Shown here one piece after another: positions 25,262 through 33,965 of a stretch of 64,000 nucleotides of DNA. Origin of the DNA: Janthinobacterium sp. ROICE36 (GTDB lineage: Bacteria > Pseudomonadota > Gammaproteobacteria > Burkholderiales > Burkholderiaceae_D). Location: assembly GCF_002869965.1 (NCBI RefSeq), contig NZ_PEBS01000004.1, forward strand, positions 62,001-126,000, written 5' to 3'. Each line of letters begins with the position of its first letter. Within the stretch, counting starts at the first letter, position 1. The notes under the pieces were generated by a model. That model was not told the origin of the DNA, ran no database searches, and worked only from the letters and a program-made list of their open reading frames with translations. A program made the position numbers and the translations under genes.

Positions 25262-26538
25262 GTAGCGGGACCAGCGCTTTGACCTTGCCGGCCTTGTTCC
25301 AATATGGCCTGTTCGGCTTGCCGCTGGCCATGCTGGCGCTGCCCATCTATATATATGTGGCGCCGTTTTATGCACAGCGCAGCAGTCTTGATCTGGCGCA
25401 GATCGGCGCCGTGCTGCTGGCGGCCCGCATCGCCGCCGCCTTCATCGACCCGGCCCTGGGCGCCTGGATGGCGCGCGGCGGACGCAGCTATGCCGCCTAT
25501 GTCGGCGCCGCGCTACCGTTGCTGCTGCTGGGCTTTGGCGCCCTGTTCCATCCGCCATCGTTGTCGCATGGGGCTGCCCTGGCCTGGTTCCTGGCTGCCT
25601 TGCTGCTCGTGTATACCGCCTATGGCCTGGCCGGCATCGCGCACCAGAGCTGGGGCGCGGCGCTGAGCCAGGCGCCCACGCAGCGGGCGCGGGTGGCGGC
25701 CGTGCGCGAAGGCTGCGGCTTGCTCGGCGTTATCCTGGCGGCGGCCCTGACCTCCGTGCTGGGCTATGACGGCTTGTCGCTGGCCTTTGCCGTCTGCCTG
25801 CTGGCGACGGGCGCGCTGCTGCTGGCGCGCGCGCCGCGTCCGGCCATGCGCAGTGCCGGGGACGTGGTCGCCGCCAGTGGCTGGAAAATCCCGTTGCGCC
25901 AGCGCGCATTTCGCTGGCTGTTCGCCGTCTTGCTCGTCAATGGCGTGGCCGCCGCCATCCCCGCCACCTTATTCCTGTTCTTTGCCGGCGATTACCTGCG
26001 CCTGGGCCATTACGCGGGGGCGTTTCTGATCGTGTATTTTTGCGCGGCGGCCGCTTCGATCCCCCTGTGGGTGGCTTTGGCGCGGCGCTTTGGCGAAGCG
26101 CGCGCCTGGGGTGGCGCCATGCTGCTGGCCGCCAGCGTGTTTGTCTGGGCCTATGGCCTCGACGCAGGCGCCGCCTGGGGCTTTGCCACCATCTGCCTGC
26201 TGTCGGGCCTGGCGCTGGGCGCCGACCTGGCCTTGCCGCCGGCCTTGCTGGCAGGGCTGATCGGCGCGGCCGGCCATGCCGGGCGGCATGAGGCGGCGTA
26301 TTTCGGCTGGTGGAACTGGGGCGTGCAAATGAGCCTTGCACTGGCGGCTGGCATCGCCTTGCCCCTGCTGGCCTGGCTTGGCTATGTGCCGGGCAGCAGC
26401 AAAGGCTTGCCGGCCCTGTCTGTCGCCTACGCCTTGCTGCCCTGCGCCCTGAAACTGCTGGCGGCGTTGTTGCTGTGGCGCGCGCCTTTACAACATATAT
26501 ATAGTGAAACCAGGGAGTATCGACCATGTACCTCATGA
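25258..26538 (+). CDS. MFS transporter (MFS_2/GPH-like)
   Basis: A 426-residue protein with twelve hydrophobic segments. The N-terminus LPLAMLALPIYIYVAPFYAQ and the FIDPALGAWMAR loop after helix 2 resemble the GPH/MFS_2 branch. Similar permeases recur in CarH- or ECF-controlled lipid clusters, where the cargo is unknown; a lipid or a toxic by-product is possible. It overlaps its neighbours on both sides (4 and 13 bases). Confidence 0.85.
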   Translation: MSSGTSALTLPALFQYGLFGLPLAMLALPIYIYVAPFYAQRSSLDLAQIGAVLLAARIAAAFIDPALGAWMARGGRSYAAYVGAALPLLLLGFGALFHPPSLSHGAALAWFLAALLLVYTAYGLAGIAHQSWGAALSQAPTQRARVAAVREGCGLLGVILAAALTSVLGYDGLSLAFAVCLLATGALLLARAPRPAMRSAGDVVAASGWKIPLRQRAFRWLFAVLLVNGVAAAIPATLFLFFAGDYLRLGHYAGAFLIVYFCAAAASIPLWVALARRFGEARAWGGAMLLAASVFVWAYGLDAGAAWGFATICLLSGLALGADLALPPALLAGLIGAAGHAGRHEAAYFGWWNWGVQMSLALAAGIALPLLAWLGYVPGSSKGLPALSVAYALLPCALKLLAALLLWRAPLQHIYSETREYRPCTS

Positions 26539-27086
26539 AATGCTGCCGGCGCGGCATGACGGCAGCCGCCTTGCTGCTGGCGCTGACCGCCTGTTCCACG
26601 CCGCCCACGCCTGCCATGTACGCACAGGAATTGCCGAAGCTGGACCTGCAGCAGTACTTCAATGGCACGCTCGATGCCCACGGCATCTTCCAGGATCGCT
26701 CGGGCAAGGTGGTCAAGCGCTTCACGGTGGTGATGCGGGCCAGCTGGGTGGGCGAAACAGGCATCCTGGACGAGGATTTCACGTACGCGGATGGCAGCCG
26801 GCAACGGCGCGTCTGGACCCTGCGCAAGACGGCGCCCGGGCGCTTCATCGGTACGGCGCCCGACGTGGTCGGCGAGGCCATCGGCGAAGTGGCCGGCAAT
26901 GCGCTGCGTTGGCAATACGTGCTGGCGCTGCCCGTCGATGGCACGCTCTACCATGTCGACTTCGAGGACTGGATGTTCCTGATGGATGACAAGGTCATGC
27001 TCAACCGTGCCGCCATGAGCAAATTCGGCTTCAGCCTGGGCGCCGTCACTTTATCGTTCAGCAAACGTCCACAGGCGGCCCCATGA
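26526..27086 (+). CDS. DUF3833 lipoprotein
   Basis: A 186-residue DUF3833 protein with a lipoprotein signal (ALTAC, Cys near residue 23). Family features are LDLQQYFNGTLDAHGIFQDRSGKVVKRFTV, an ERRVW-type strand and FGFSLGAVTLSF near the end; the fold is probably a lipocalin-like barrel. AGGGAG before 26526 supports this ATG rather than the one three codons later. It is a regular member of this light/photooxidative cluster type; a lipid-carrying role is guesswork. Confidence 0.85.
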   Translation: MYLMKCCRRGMTAAALLLALTACSTPPTPAMYAQELPKLDLQQYFNGTLDAHGIFQDRSGKVVKRFTVVMRASWVGETGILDEDFTYADGSRQRRVWTLRKTAPGRFIGTAPDVVGEAIGEVAGNALRWQYVLALPVDGTLYHVDFEDWMFLMDDKVMLNRAAMSKFGFSLGAVTLSFSKRPQAAP

Positions 27087-27850
27087 ATCGCAAGATTAGC
27101 AATTGGGCCGGCAAGCGCGTGTGGATCATCGGCGCCTCCAGCGGCATCGGCGCCGCGTGCGCCACCTTGCTGCTGGAACAGGGTGCGTGCGTGGCCTTGT
27201 CGGCGCGTCATCGCGCCAGCCTGGAACTGCTGTGCGAGGGGCAGCCGCTGGCGCAGGCATTGCCGCTCGATATCACCCAGCCCGCGCAGTTGCGGGCCGT
27301 CTGCGCGGACTTGCAGCAGCAGTGGACGCATATCGACCTGATACTCGTAGTCGCTGGCGGCTATCAGGCCATGCGCGCCGATAGTTTTGACCTGGAAGCG
27401 GCGCAGGGATTGCTGGCCCTGAATGTAGGCGGCGTCTTCAATTGCCTGGAGCAGGCCTTGCCGTGGCTGTTGCGCCAGGGCAGCGGCGGCATCGGCATCG
27501 TCGCCTCGGTGGCCGGCTATGGCGGCTTGCCCAAGGCGCTCGCGTATGGCGCCAGCAAGGCCGCGCTGATCAACCTGACAGAGTCGCTGTACCTGGATTT
27601 GCATGGGCGTGGGATTGATGTGTATCAAATCAATCCCGGTTTTGTCGCCACGCCCCTGACGGCGGACAATGATTTCAAGATGCCTGCCCTGATGACGGCG
27701 CGCGATGCCGCCGCCGCCATGCTCGACGGCATCGAGCGAGGCCAGTTTCACATCCACTTCCCCAAACGCTTCACGAATACCCTGCGCCTGGCGCGACTGT
27801 TACCGTACCGGGCGTATTTTTGGCTGATCCGCAAGGTGACGGGCGTATGA
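27083..27850 (+). CDS. Short-chain dehydrogenase/reductase
   Basis: A 255-residue SDR. The NAD(P) loop GASSGIG is at residues 17-23, the catalytic Ser is 142 and the YGASK motif gives Tyr155 and Lys159, so the enzyme should be active. The C-terminus has a hydrophobic, basic stretch (LPYRAYFWLIRKV), which might associate with the membrane. The substrate is unknown; by context it is a keto or hydroxy group on an acyl chain. Start overlaps the DUF3833 stop by four bases and the end overlaps the next gene likewise. Confidence 0.9.
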   Translation: MNRKISNWAGKRVWIIGASSGIGAACATLLLEQGACVALSARHRASLELLCEGQPLAQALPLDITQPAQLRAVCADLQQQWTHIDLILVVAGGYQAMRADSFDLEAAQGLLALNVGGVFNCLEQALPWLLRQGSGGIGIVASVAGYGGLPKALAYGASKAALINLTESLYLDLHGRGIDVYQINPGFVATPLTADNDFKMPALMTARDAAAAMLDGIERGQFHIHFPKRFTNTLRLARLLPYRAYFWLIRKVTGV

Positions 27851-28302
27851 GCGCCACCAGGCAGGATGCGGGGCAGACGGAAGGCGCGCTGGCGCGCCTG
27901 GTGGCGTTTTACGAACACTTGAGCATTGAAAGCCTGGCCCAACTGGGCGCCGTGTACGCGCCGGATGCCCATTTCAAGGACCCGTTCAACGAGGTGGTGG
28001 GGCATGCCGCCATCCTGGCCATCTTCGAGCACATGTTTGTGCAAGTCGATGCGCCGAGGTTTGTCGTGCTGGAAAGCCTGGGGCAGGGGGCGCAAGCCTT
28101 CCTGACGTGGGAGTTTCGTTTTCGCATGAAACGCCTGGTATATGGCGAACAATGTATTCGTGGGGCAACACATGTGCGCTTCGATACGCAAGGGAGGGTA
28201 GTCTTGCACCGCGATTATTGGGATGCCGCAGAAGAATTGTATGAAAAACTGCCTCTGCTGGGCGGTTTCATGCGCATGCTCCGGCGCGCAAGCCAGCGCT
28301 AA
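27847..28302 (+). CDS. NTF2-like/SnoaL family protein
   Basis: A 151-residue cone-barrel protein of the nuclear transport factor 2 superfamily. It begins with an LVAFYEHLS helix, then LGAVYAPDAHFKDPFNEVVGHAAI, the usual first strand and active-site entry, and WEFRFRMKRL. Members act as small isomerases, hydrolases or binding proteins. It ends the eight-gene operon; no clear terminator follows, only an A-rich stretch from 28321. Confidence 0.82.
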   Translation: MSATRQDAGQTEGALARLVAFYEHLSIESLAQLGAVYAPDAHFKDPFNEVVGHAAILAIFEHMFVQVDAPRFVVLESLGQGAQAFLTWEFRFRMKRLVYGEQCIRGATHVRFDTQGRVVLHRDYWDAAEELYEKLPLLGGFMRMLRRASQR

Positions 28303-29275
28303 GCTTGTTTCTTGATGCTTCTCAGCAAAAAAATCAAAAAAAGAAAAAATAAATTGTGTGAAGTGAGCAGTGGAAAACTTGATTTTGGTCAAAATGTCGT
28401 TTTTTAGACACAAATATGTCAAAATATTGAGAAGACAACATTGTAAGAATTTGTTTCAATTGATGCGCAATTTGCAAGCAAGAGTCGTCCTCATGCGTTG
28501 CTATCGGTAAGCGGACGCCTGCATGGCAAAAACTGGAAAACATTTCAATGTGAGCAATTTAAATTACCGGAAAGTCAGTAATTTAGTTGGCACTCTGGCT
28601 ATTTTTTGGACGCGTATGCCGACGTGCGAATTGGCGTCTACGCCCCTGAATAATGCGGCAATGCACCAAAACAGCGCGCATTATTTCCCGTTTTTGGGCA
28701 TCTGGCAGCAAACATCGGCGATGCCGTGTATGCTTCGTCCCGTTTATCCATTATCACCTGACAAATTGTGCGCTTTGTCGCGTAAGTCTTGGAGGGAAAA
28801 TGATGGGTAAAGCATGTTGATGTTTTAATCACTCGTCTGATACTGTTGCACTAATACAACGGGTGCCAACAAGCCATGCGCTATGATGGAAGGGTCAATC
28901 AGGCCAATGCATTGGTTGGCAAGGGGCACTGGCTCTGTCGCGTAGTACGGTTGGCGATGGTCGGGATGCCTGAAAAAGCACCTGGCCTGGTACCGGAAGT
29001 AACATGTTGGAACTTGATGGAATGTGAAACGGTCGTTATAGTGCCGATTCCGGTGCCCTTTGAGCACCGAACCGGCGCATGAATGACGGTCTTTACGCAG
29101 GCTTCAAGCTTATCGGTGCAATAGCGTGCCGATACCGATATGAATGTTCCTCTGACCGGAACAGCAATGTGGCAGGTGGAGACCTTGCCCTCACTCATAA
29201 AAAGCGCTCTGCTAGAGCGCAGCTCGAGATGCATAGGCTGTATTACTTTTTGCTTCAAAATTAAAGGAAATCGCA
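28303..29275. other. AT-rich intergenic region before the porin gene
   Basis: About 970 bases without a convincing gene. The first 250 are markedly AT-rich compared with all surrounding DNA. Frames at 28523-28810 and 28876-29082 (68 codons) lack family resemblance and good ribosome sites. The right part should hold the porin promoter and a long leader with a hairpin at 29204-29220. This may be a regulatory region, a decayed gene or a small RNA locus. Confidence 0.5.
29204..29220. promoter_or_regulatory. Hairpin in the porin leader
   Basis: GCGCTCT and AGAGCGC pair perfectly around a GCT loop 56 bases before the porin ATG. There is no T-tract downstream, so it is more likely an mRNA-stabilising or regulatory leader hairpin than a terminator. 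Confidence 0.45.
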
Positions 29276-30373
29276 ATGAAAAAAACTCTGATCACCCTGG
29301 CAGTCCTGGCAGCAGCCACTGGCGTAGCCCAAGCTCAATCGAGCGTTGTTATCTACGGTACCGTTGACGCTGGTTTCGTCAGCGAGCGCGGCGGTGTTAA
29401 CGGCAACGTTAACAAAATCGATAGCGGCGTTGCTTCGGCTTCCCGTCTGGGCTTCAAAGGCACCGAAGATCTGGGCAGCGGCCTGTCGGCACTGTTCGTT
29501 CTGGAATCGGGTTTCAATGTTGACAGCGGCGCGCAAGGTAATAACGAAGCCCTGTTTGGTCGTCAAGCCTACGTTGGCCTGAGCAGCAAAACCACCGGTA
29601 CCCTGACCCTGGGTCGTCAATACACGCCTTGGTACAACACCCTGTCGAAAGTTGCTGATCCATTCGCAGCTGGCTACGCTGGTTCCGCTAAGAACTTGTT
29701 CCCAGCGAACACGACCCGTACCAGCAACACCGTGCTGTACACCTCGCCTAACTTCAACGGTTTCGATGCTGACGTTGCTTACAGCACCGCCAACAACGGT
29801 ACCGAAAGCCTGGTGTCGAGCCGTATCGGCCGCCAAATCGGCGCGTCGGTTGGCTACGCTAACGGTCCTTTGAACGCACGTCTGGCCTACAACACCACGT
29901 CGAACGACAAACAGGTGGGCGCGACCACGACCGTTGCTGAAGCAGGCAGCGCCCGCAACTGGCTGGTAGCCGCTAACTACGACTTCGCAGTAGCGAAAGC
30001 GTATGCAGCTTACGGCGTGAACAAAGGCGCAAACAGCTCCACCCGTAACAACGGTAACCTGAATGCGTTCAACTATGTTTCGGCTAATACCAGCGACGAC
30101 AGCACCACCGCCCTGATCGGCGCAACCGTACCAGTTGGTCCAGCCGGCACCGTGATGGCTTCGGTCATCCACGTCAACGACAAATCGGGCCTGAACGCCG
30201 ATGCGAACCAGTTCGCAGTGGGCTACTCGTACGCTCTGTCGAAGCGCACCAGCACCTACGCTTCGTACGCCAAGATCTCGAACAAAAACAACGCTGGCTA
30301 CACCGTTGGTAACAACAGCAATGTTGGTACGGGCGACAAAGCCTTCAACGTTGGTGTTCGTCACTCGTTCTAA
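29276..30373 (+). CDS. Gram-negative porin (Burkholderiales OmpC-like)
   Basis: A 365-residue outer membrane trimeric porin. It has a classic signal peptide (cleavage after AQA, residue 20), begins the mature chain with QSSVVIYGTVDAGF, continues with SRLGFKGTEDLGSGLSALFVLE and FGRQAYVGLSS, and ends FNVGVRHSF with the terminal Phe used in barrel assembly. Sixteen amphipathic strands are expected. Codon use is strongly biased to a few codons, as in highly expressed genes. AAAGGA lies 6-7 bases before the ATG. Confidence 0.95.
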   Translation: MKKTLITLAVLAAATGVAQAQSSVVIYGTVDAGFVSERGGVNGNVNKIDSGVASASRLGFKGTEDLGSGLSALFVLESGFNVDSGAQGNNEALFGRQAYVGLSSKTTGTLTLGRQYTPWYNTLSKVADPFAAGYAGSAKNLFPANTTRTSNTVLYTSPNFNGFDADVAYSTANNGTESLVSSRIGRQIGASVGYANGPLNARLAYNTTSNDKQVGATTTVAEAGSARNWLVAANYDFAVAKAYAAYGVNKGANSSTRNNGNLNAFNYVSANTSDDSTTALIGATVPVGPAGTVMASVIHVNDKSGLNADANQFAVGYSYALSKRTSTYASYAKISNKNNAGYTVGNNSNVGTGDKAFNVGVRHSF

Positions 30374-30405
30374 TATTCGCGCAAGCGAAGCTTAGTACCG
30401 CTGCA

Positions 30406-30429
30406 GGCATCCCTTCGGGGATGTCTTTC
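30406..30429 (+). terminator. Porin terminator 1
   Basis: An 8-bp stem with one G-T pair and a UUCG tetraloop (GGCATCCC, TTCG, GGGATGTC) followed by TTT, 32 bases after the porin stop. Confidence 0.75.
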
Positions 30430-30435
30430 AGCATG

Positions 30436-30473
30436 AAAACGCGTCTCCAGGCTAGTCCTGGCGGCGCGTTTTT
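30436..30473 (+). terminator. Porin terminator 2
   Basis: AAAACGCG pairs with CGCGTTTT, with an inner CCAGG/CCTGG stem, ending in TTTTT. Two terminators in a row fit a very highly transcribed porin gene. Confidence 0.75.
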
Positions 30474-30490
30474 GCATGGGCGGCACCAGT

Positions 30491-30496
30491 TATAAT
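30491..30496 (+). promoter_or_regulatory. -10 element of the exported protein gene
   Basis: A consensus TATAAT lies 29 bases before the ATG at 30525, immediately after the porin terminators. No clear -35 is visible because the terminator stem occupies its place. Confidence 0.5.
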
Positions 30497-30524
30497 GGCG
30501 TCGTTACTCAAGTAAAGGAATGCC

Positions 30525-31067
30525 ATGAATTCATACACCTCGCCGCGCCTGGCGGTCATGCTGGCCGCGTTGTTGCTCGCCGGCGCCACGGGTGCCGCTG
30601 TCGCCGCCGTCAAGGGCAAGAAGCCGGCCGGACTGGAGCGCTACGGCGTGGCCGTCTACTCGGACCTGTGCCTGCAAAAGGATAGCGGCGAAATCGGCGG
30701 CCAGCGCGTGACCCTGCACCGCTTCGCCGAGGCCGATTCCGTCATCTATGAATTTACGGCGGGCGCCCTGAGCTGGCCCATCGTCGCCAACGACGTCAAT
30801 CTTGACACCGCCACGGGCGCCTTCGACTTCACCATTGCCGGCGCCGACAATGAAGAGCGCACCATCGTCGGCAAGTTTTCCCAGGATGGGCAGACCCTGA
30901 CGCTGGAAGGCGACTATTGCGGCGGCAACGTGCGCATGCCCATGAAATTGAGCCGCGTGCGCGATTTTGGCCGTCCCTTGAAAAATTGCACGCCATGCCC
31001 GCCGGTGCCGGAAGCTCCGGCCGAGGCCGTGCCTGCCGAGGAGGGCGCGCCAGTACCCGCAGCCTGA
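30525..31067 (+). CDS. Hypothetical exported protein
   Basis: A 180-residue protein with an N-terminal signal (MLAALLLAGATGAAVAA). The mature part is beta-rich (RYGVAVYSDLCLQKDSGEIGGQRVTLHRF and VIYEFTAGAL), has four cysteines (one pair as CTPCPP), and ends in a Pro/Ala/Glu-rich tail (PEAPAEAVPAEEGAPVPAA), probably flexible. I recognise no family. AAAGGA precedes the ATG. It is monocistronic between a promoter at 30491 and a terminator at 31091. Confidence 0.7.
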   Translation: MNSYTSPRLAVMLAALLLAGATGAAVAAVKGKKPAGLERYGVAVYSDLCLQKDSGEIGGQRVTLHRFAEADSVIYEFTAGALSWPIVANDVNLDTATGAFDFTIAGADNEERTIVGKFSQDGQTLTLEGDYCGGNVRMPMKLSRVRDFGRPLKNCTPCPPVPEAPAEAVPAEEGAPVPAA

Positions 31068-31090
31068 GCGATTGCCGCTGTCAAAAAGAA

Positions 31091-31120
31091 AAAGGCCCGG
31101 TATCGACCGGGCCTTTGTTA
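31091..31120. terminator. Bidirectional terminator
   Basis: AAAGGCCCGGT and ACCGGGCCTTT pair around ATCG, flanked by an A-run and T-rich sequence. It serves the exported protein gene and the convergent thiamine diphosphate enzyme gene ending at 31141. Confidence 0.85.
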
Positions 31121-31140
31121 TTTCTCGCCTTGCAAGCGGC

Positions 31141-32844
31141 TTAGTTGGCCAACTGCGCCTTTTCCGCCGTGGCGCGGATGGTGGCGAGTGTCGCGTTCGG
31201 CGTGATCAGGTTGCCGTCATAGCGCAGCTCGATCAAGGCTGGCAAGTTGTGCGCCTTGGCGTGCGCCAGGGCCCGCTGCAGCGCAGGGGCGAACTCTTCT
31301 GTCGTATTCACCACTTCGCCATGCGCGCCATACGCCTGTGCCAGTGCCGCAAAATCCGGGTTGTGCAGCGTTGTGCCCGAGACGCGGCCCGGGTAATCGC
31401 GTTCCTGGTGCATGCGGATGGTGCCAAACATCTGGTTATTGAAGACGATGATGACCACGCCCGCCTGGTATTGCACGGCCGTCGCCAGTTCCTGGCCATT
31501 CATCATGTATTCTCCGTCGCCGGCAAAGGTGATCACGGTGCGCTCCGGATGCACGATCTTCGCCGCCACGCCCGACGGCACGCCATAGCCCATGGCGCCG
31601 TTGGTCGGCGCCAGCTGCGTGCGCATGCCGCCGTAGCGGTAGAAGCGGTGCGCCCACGAGGCGTAATTGCCGGCGCCATTCGTCAGGATGGTATCAAGAG
31701 GTGCCTGCGCCATGATTTCCTGCGTCACTTGCCACAGATCCAGCGGCGCCTGGCCATCCTGGAAGATGGGCGGCTGCTCCTGGTAGGCGGCCAGCTCGGC
31801 CCTGGCTTCGGCTGGCGTATGTTTCCACACGGAAGCGTCGACGGCTGCCATGGCGGCCAGCATGGCGCAGACTTGCGGCATGCCGCTGTTGATCATCAGC
31901 TCGGCCTGGTAAACGCTGCCCAGCTCCTCGGCATCCGTATGGATGTGCACCAGGCGCTGGCGCGGCACGGGCGAGTCGAACAGGGTGTAGCCGCCCGTCG
32001 TCATTTCTCCCAGGCGCGGGCCGATGGCGATGACCAGGTCGGCATTTTTCACGCGCGCGGCCAGTTTCGGGTTGATGCCGATGCCGACGTCGCCGATGTA
32101 GTTCGGGTGGGCATTGTCGAGCAAGTCCTGGAAACGGAAGGCGCAGGCGACGGGCAAGTGGTTCGCTACCGCGAACTGTTGCAGGTCGGCGCAGGCTTGC
32201 GGTGTCCAGGTGGTGCCGCCCAGCAAGACCAGCGGCTGTTTCGCGGCGGCCAGCATGGCGCGCAGCTGCCGCACCTGGGCGTCTGAGGGGGACGCCTGCA
32301 CGGGCTGGTAAGCGCGCGTGTCGGCGACAGTCGCCATGGAAATGAGCATGTCTTCCGGCAGGGCCAGCACGACGGGGCCGGGGCGCCCGCTGGTGGCGAC
32401 CTGGAAAGCGCGCGCCAGGTATTCCGGGATGCGCTCGGCGCGGTCGATCTGCGCCACCCACTTGGCCATCTGGCCGTACATGCGGCGGTAGTCGATTTCC
32501 TGGAACGCTTCGCGGTCGACGAAATCATTGCCGACCTGGCCGATGAACAGGATCATCGGTGTGGAATCCTGATAAGCCGTGTGCACGCCGATCGAGGCGT
32601 TGGTGGCGCCCGGTCCCCGCGTGACGAAGCAGATGCCCGGCTTGCCCGTCAGCTTGCCGTAGGCTTCGGCCATGAAGGCGGCGCCGCCCTCCTGGCGGTT
32701 GATGATGAAGCGGATACCCGAATCGTGCAGGGCGTCGAGCACGTCGAGGTAGCTTTCGCCTGGCACGCCAAAAGCGGTGTCAACACCGTGGATCTGCAGG
32801 GCATCGACCAGGATCTGGCCGCCGGTACGGGATTGTTGCGTCAT
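31141..32844 (-). CDS. Thiamine diphosphate-dependent enzyme, acetolactate synthase-like
   Basis: A 567-residue ThDP enzyme with the three-domain layout of acetohydroxyacid synthase: N-terminal pyrimidine domain with catalytic Glu52 (RQEGGAAFMAEAYGK), central domain and C-terminal diphosphate domain with GDGEYMMNGQEL ending in NN. No small regulatory subunit is adjacent, so this is probably not the biosynthetic IlvB but a relative such as a catabolic acetolactate synthase, sulfoacetaldehyde acetyltransferase or benzoylformate-type decarboxylase. ATG 32844 begins MTQQSRTGG, a normal family start; the frame extends upstream to 32901 without support. Confidence 0.85.
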   Translation of the reverse strand: MTQQSRTGGQILVDALQIHGVDTAFGVPGESYLDVLDALHDSGIRFIINRQEGGAAFMAEAYGKLTGKPGICFVTRGPGATNASIGVHTAYQDSTPMILFIGQVGNDFVDREAFQEIDYRRMYGQMAKWVAQIDRAERIPEYLARAFQVATSGRPGPVVLALPEDMLISMATVADTRAYQPVQASPSDAQVRQLRAMLAAAKQPLVLLGGTTWTPQACADLQQFAVANHLPVACAFRFQDLLDNAHPNYIGDVGIGINPKLAARVKNADLVIAIGPRLGEMTTGGYTLFDSPVPRQRLVHIHTDAEELGSVYQAELMINSGMPQVCAMLAAMAAVDASVWKHTPAEARAELAAYQEQPPIFQDGQAPLDLWQVTQEIMAQAPLDTILTNGAGNYASWAHRFYRYGGMRTQLAPTNGAMGYGVPSGVAAKIVHPERTVITFAGDGEYMMNGQELATAVQYQAGVVIIVFNNQMFGTIRMHQERDYPGRVSGTTLHNPDFAALAQAYGAHGEVVNTTEEFAPALQRALAHAKAHNLPALIELRYDGNLITPNATLATIRATAEKAQLAN

Positions 32845-33007
32845 GTTCGGCTCTTTATATTCTAGTGGGGTGGCAAAGAAAATCGGGCAAGCGCTGCGCA
32901 TGCGCTTGCATGCAAGCAGCTTGCCCCATTCTATGTGAGCCGATTTGGCCCGGCTTTTGAAATGGCGACACCGAATTACACAATCCCTCGACTGTCACAC
33001 TGCGCTT

Positions 33008-33037
33008 TTGCAGAAACATGCTGCGGCGCGGTACAAT
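33008..33037 (+). promoter_or_regulatory. rnpB promoter
   Basis: -35 TTGCAG (33008-33013), 18-base spacer, -10 TACAAT (33032-33037), placing the start at about 33043-33045, which agrees with the 5' end of the RNase P helix P1. Confidence 0.75.
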
Positions 33038-33042
33038 GGCGG

Positions 33043-33397
33043 GTGAAGCAGGCCAGACAGTCGCTGGCCGGCGCAGCAATGCGCTGGCGGGAGGAAGGTC
33101 CGGACTCCATAGAGCGGGGTGACGGTTAACGGCCGTCCGCTGAAAGCCGCAAGCGCAGTTAGCCCATGGTATAAGGCGAGGAATAGGGCCACAGAGACGA
33201 GCGTATTAAGTTACGGTGAAACGCGGTAACCTCCACCTGGTGCAATTTCAAATAGGCACGCGATGATGCTGCTCGCGGAGCGTGCGGGTAGAAAGCTTGA
33301 GCGCCCGAGTAATCTGGCGCCTAGAGGAATGACTGTCATAGCGCCAACCTGCAAGGGAAGGCGCCGTAACAAAATCCGGCCTACCGGCCTGCTTCAC
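33043..33397 (+). ncRNA. rnpB: RNase P RNA component, bacterial type A
   Basis: The catalytic RNA that trims tRNA 5' leaders. The ends pair as helix P1 (33043-33054 with 33386-33397). The universally conserved core is present: GAGGAAGGTCCGGACTCC at 33091-33108 and ACAAAATCCGGCCTACC near 33368-33384, which together build helix P4; AGAGGAATGACTG near 33322 is the J-region typical of type A RNAs. Length about 355 fits. Small open frames inside it are not genes. Confidence 0.96.
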
Positions 33398-33465
33398 TTG
33401 AATTCCTGCTCCCTGGCCTGCCGGGGAGCGTATCGGCCGCAGCGGTTTGCCTGCTGCGCGCCGCC

Positions 33466-33493
33466 AAAAAAGCCCCGCGACGGGGCTTTTTTT
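33466..33493 (+). terminator. rnpB terminator
   Basis: AAAAAAGCCCCG and CGGGGCTTTTTTT around a CGA loop, about 70 bases after the mature 3' end. Strong on both strands. Confidence 0.85.
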
Positions 33494-33936
33494 GTTTCTA
33501 AAATGATAGCATTCAAGATAAAGTTGTATATACAAATAAAATGAACAATTGGTTAAAGTTTCTTGAATCGAATTAATTGCTGCAATGCAAAAAAAGTTTT
33601 CCTGCGACAGGCCGGCCCCGCGAAACAGGGCCGATACGCGCGATGGACGCAATTTTTTTGCTTTAAACCAAGTCTTTCTCTGCGGCTAATTGCTGTTGTG
33701 CCTGGATGACGAAACTATTGTCATATGTCAACTAACTGTAAAAAATTCCATTTTTCGATTTCGTTTTTTTCGATGTTTACGGTAGGAAAACACATGTGTG
33801 CAGATGAGGTAGCACATTCACTATCTTTCATAAGTATCTAATTTATCGATATATTTTTATTTGAGACTCCTTCAACGATATGCGCTAAGTCCTTAATTTC
33901 ATTAATAAAATTCCTGTTTTGCCAATCGGAAACCGC
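33494..33936. other. AT-rich spacer between rnpB and the division cluster
   Basis: No gene is supported. Two palindromes stand out: TTGTATATACAA (33524-33535) and ACACATGTGT (33790-33799). The region is far more AT-rich than its surroundings, as expected for a long upstream regulatory region of the dcw cluster, and may hold additional promoters or factor binding sites. Confidence 0.5.
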
Positions 33937-33965
33937 TTGACCACTATCTTTGCTTCCTCTAAAGT
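33937..33965 (+). promoter_or_regulatory. Promoter of the dcw cluster (Pmra-like)
   Basis: -35 TTGACC (33937-33942), 17 bases, -10 TAAAGT (33960-33965), start near 33972, about 88 bases before mraZ. The -10 region overlaps the first MraZ box. Confidence 0.65.

Noticed and set aside
28523..28810. 95-codon frame starting MAKTGKHFN
   Set aside because: Low-quality composition, no Shine-Dalgarno site and no recognisable domain in an AT-rich spacer.
28876..29082. 68-codon frame in the porin upstream spacer
   Set aside because: No family resemblance, no clear ribosome site and atypical composition; left as part of the spacer note.
33263..33544. 93-codon frame starting MMLLAERAGRK
   Set aside because: It lies within and beyond the RNase P RNA gene and crosses its terminator.
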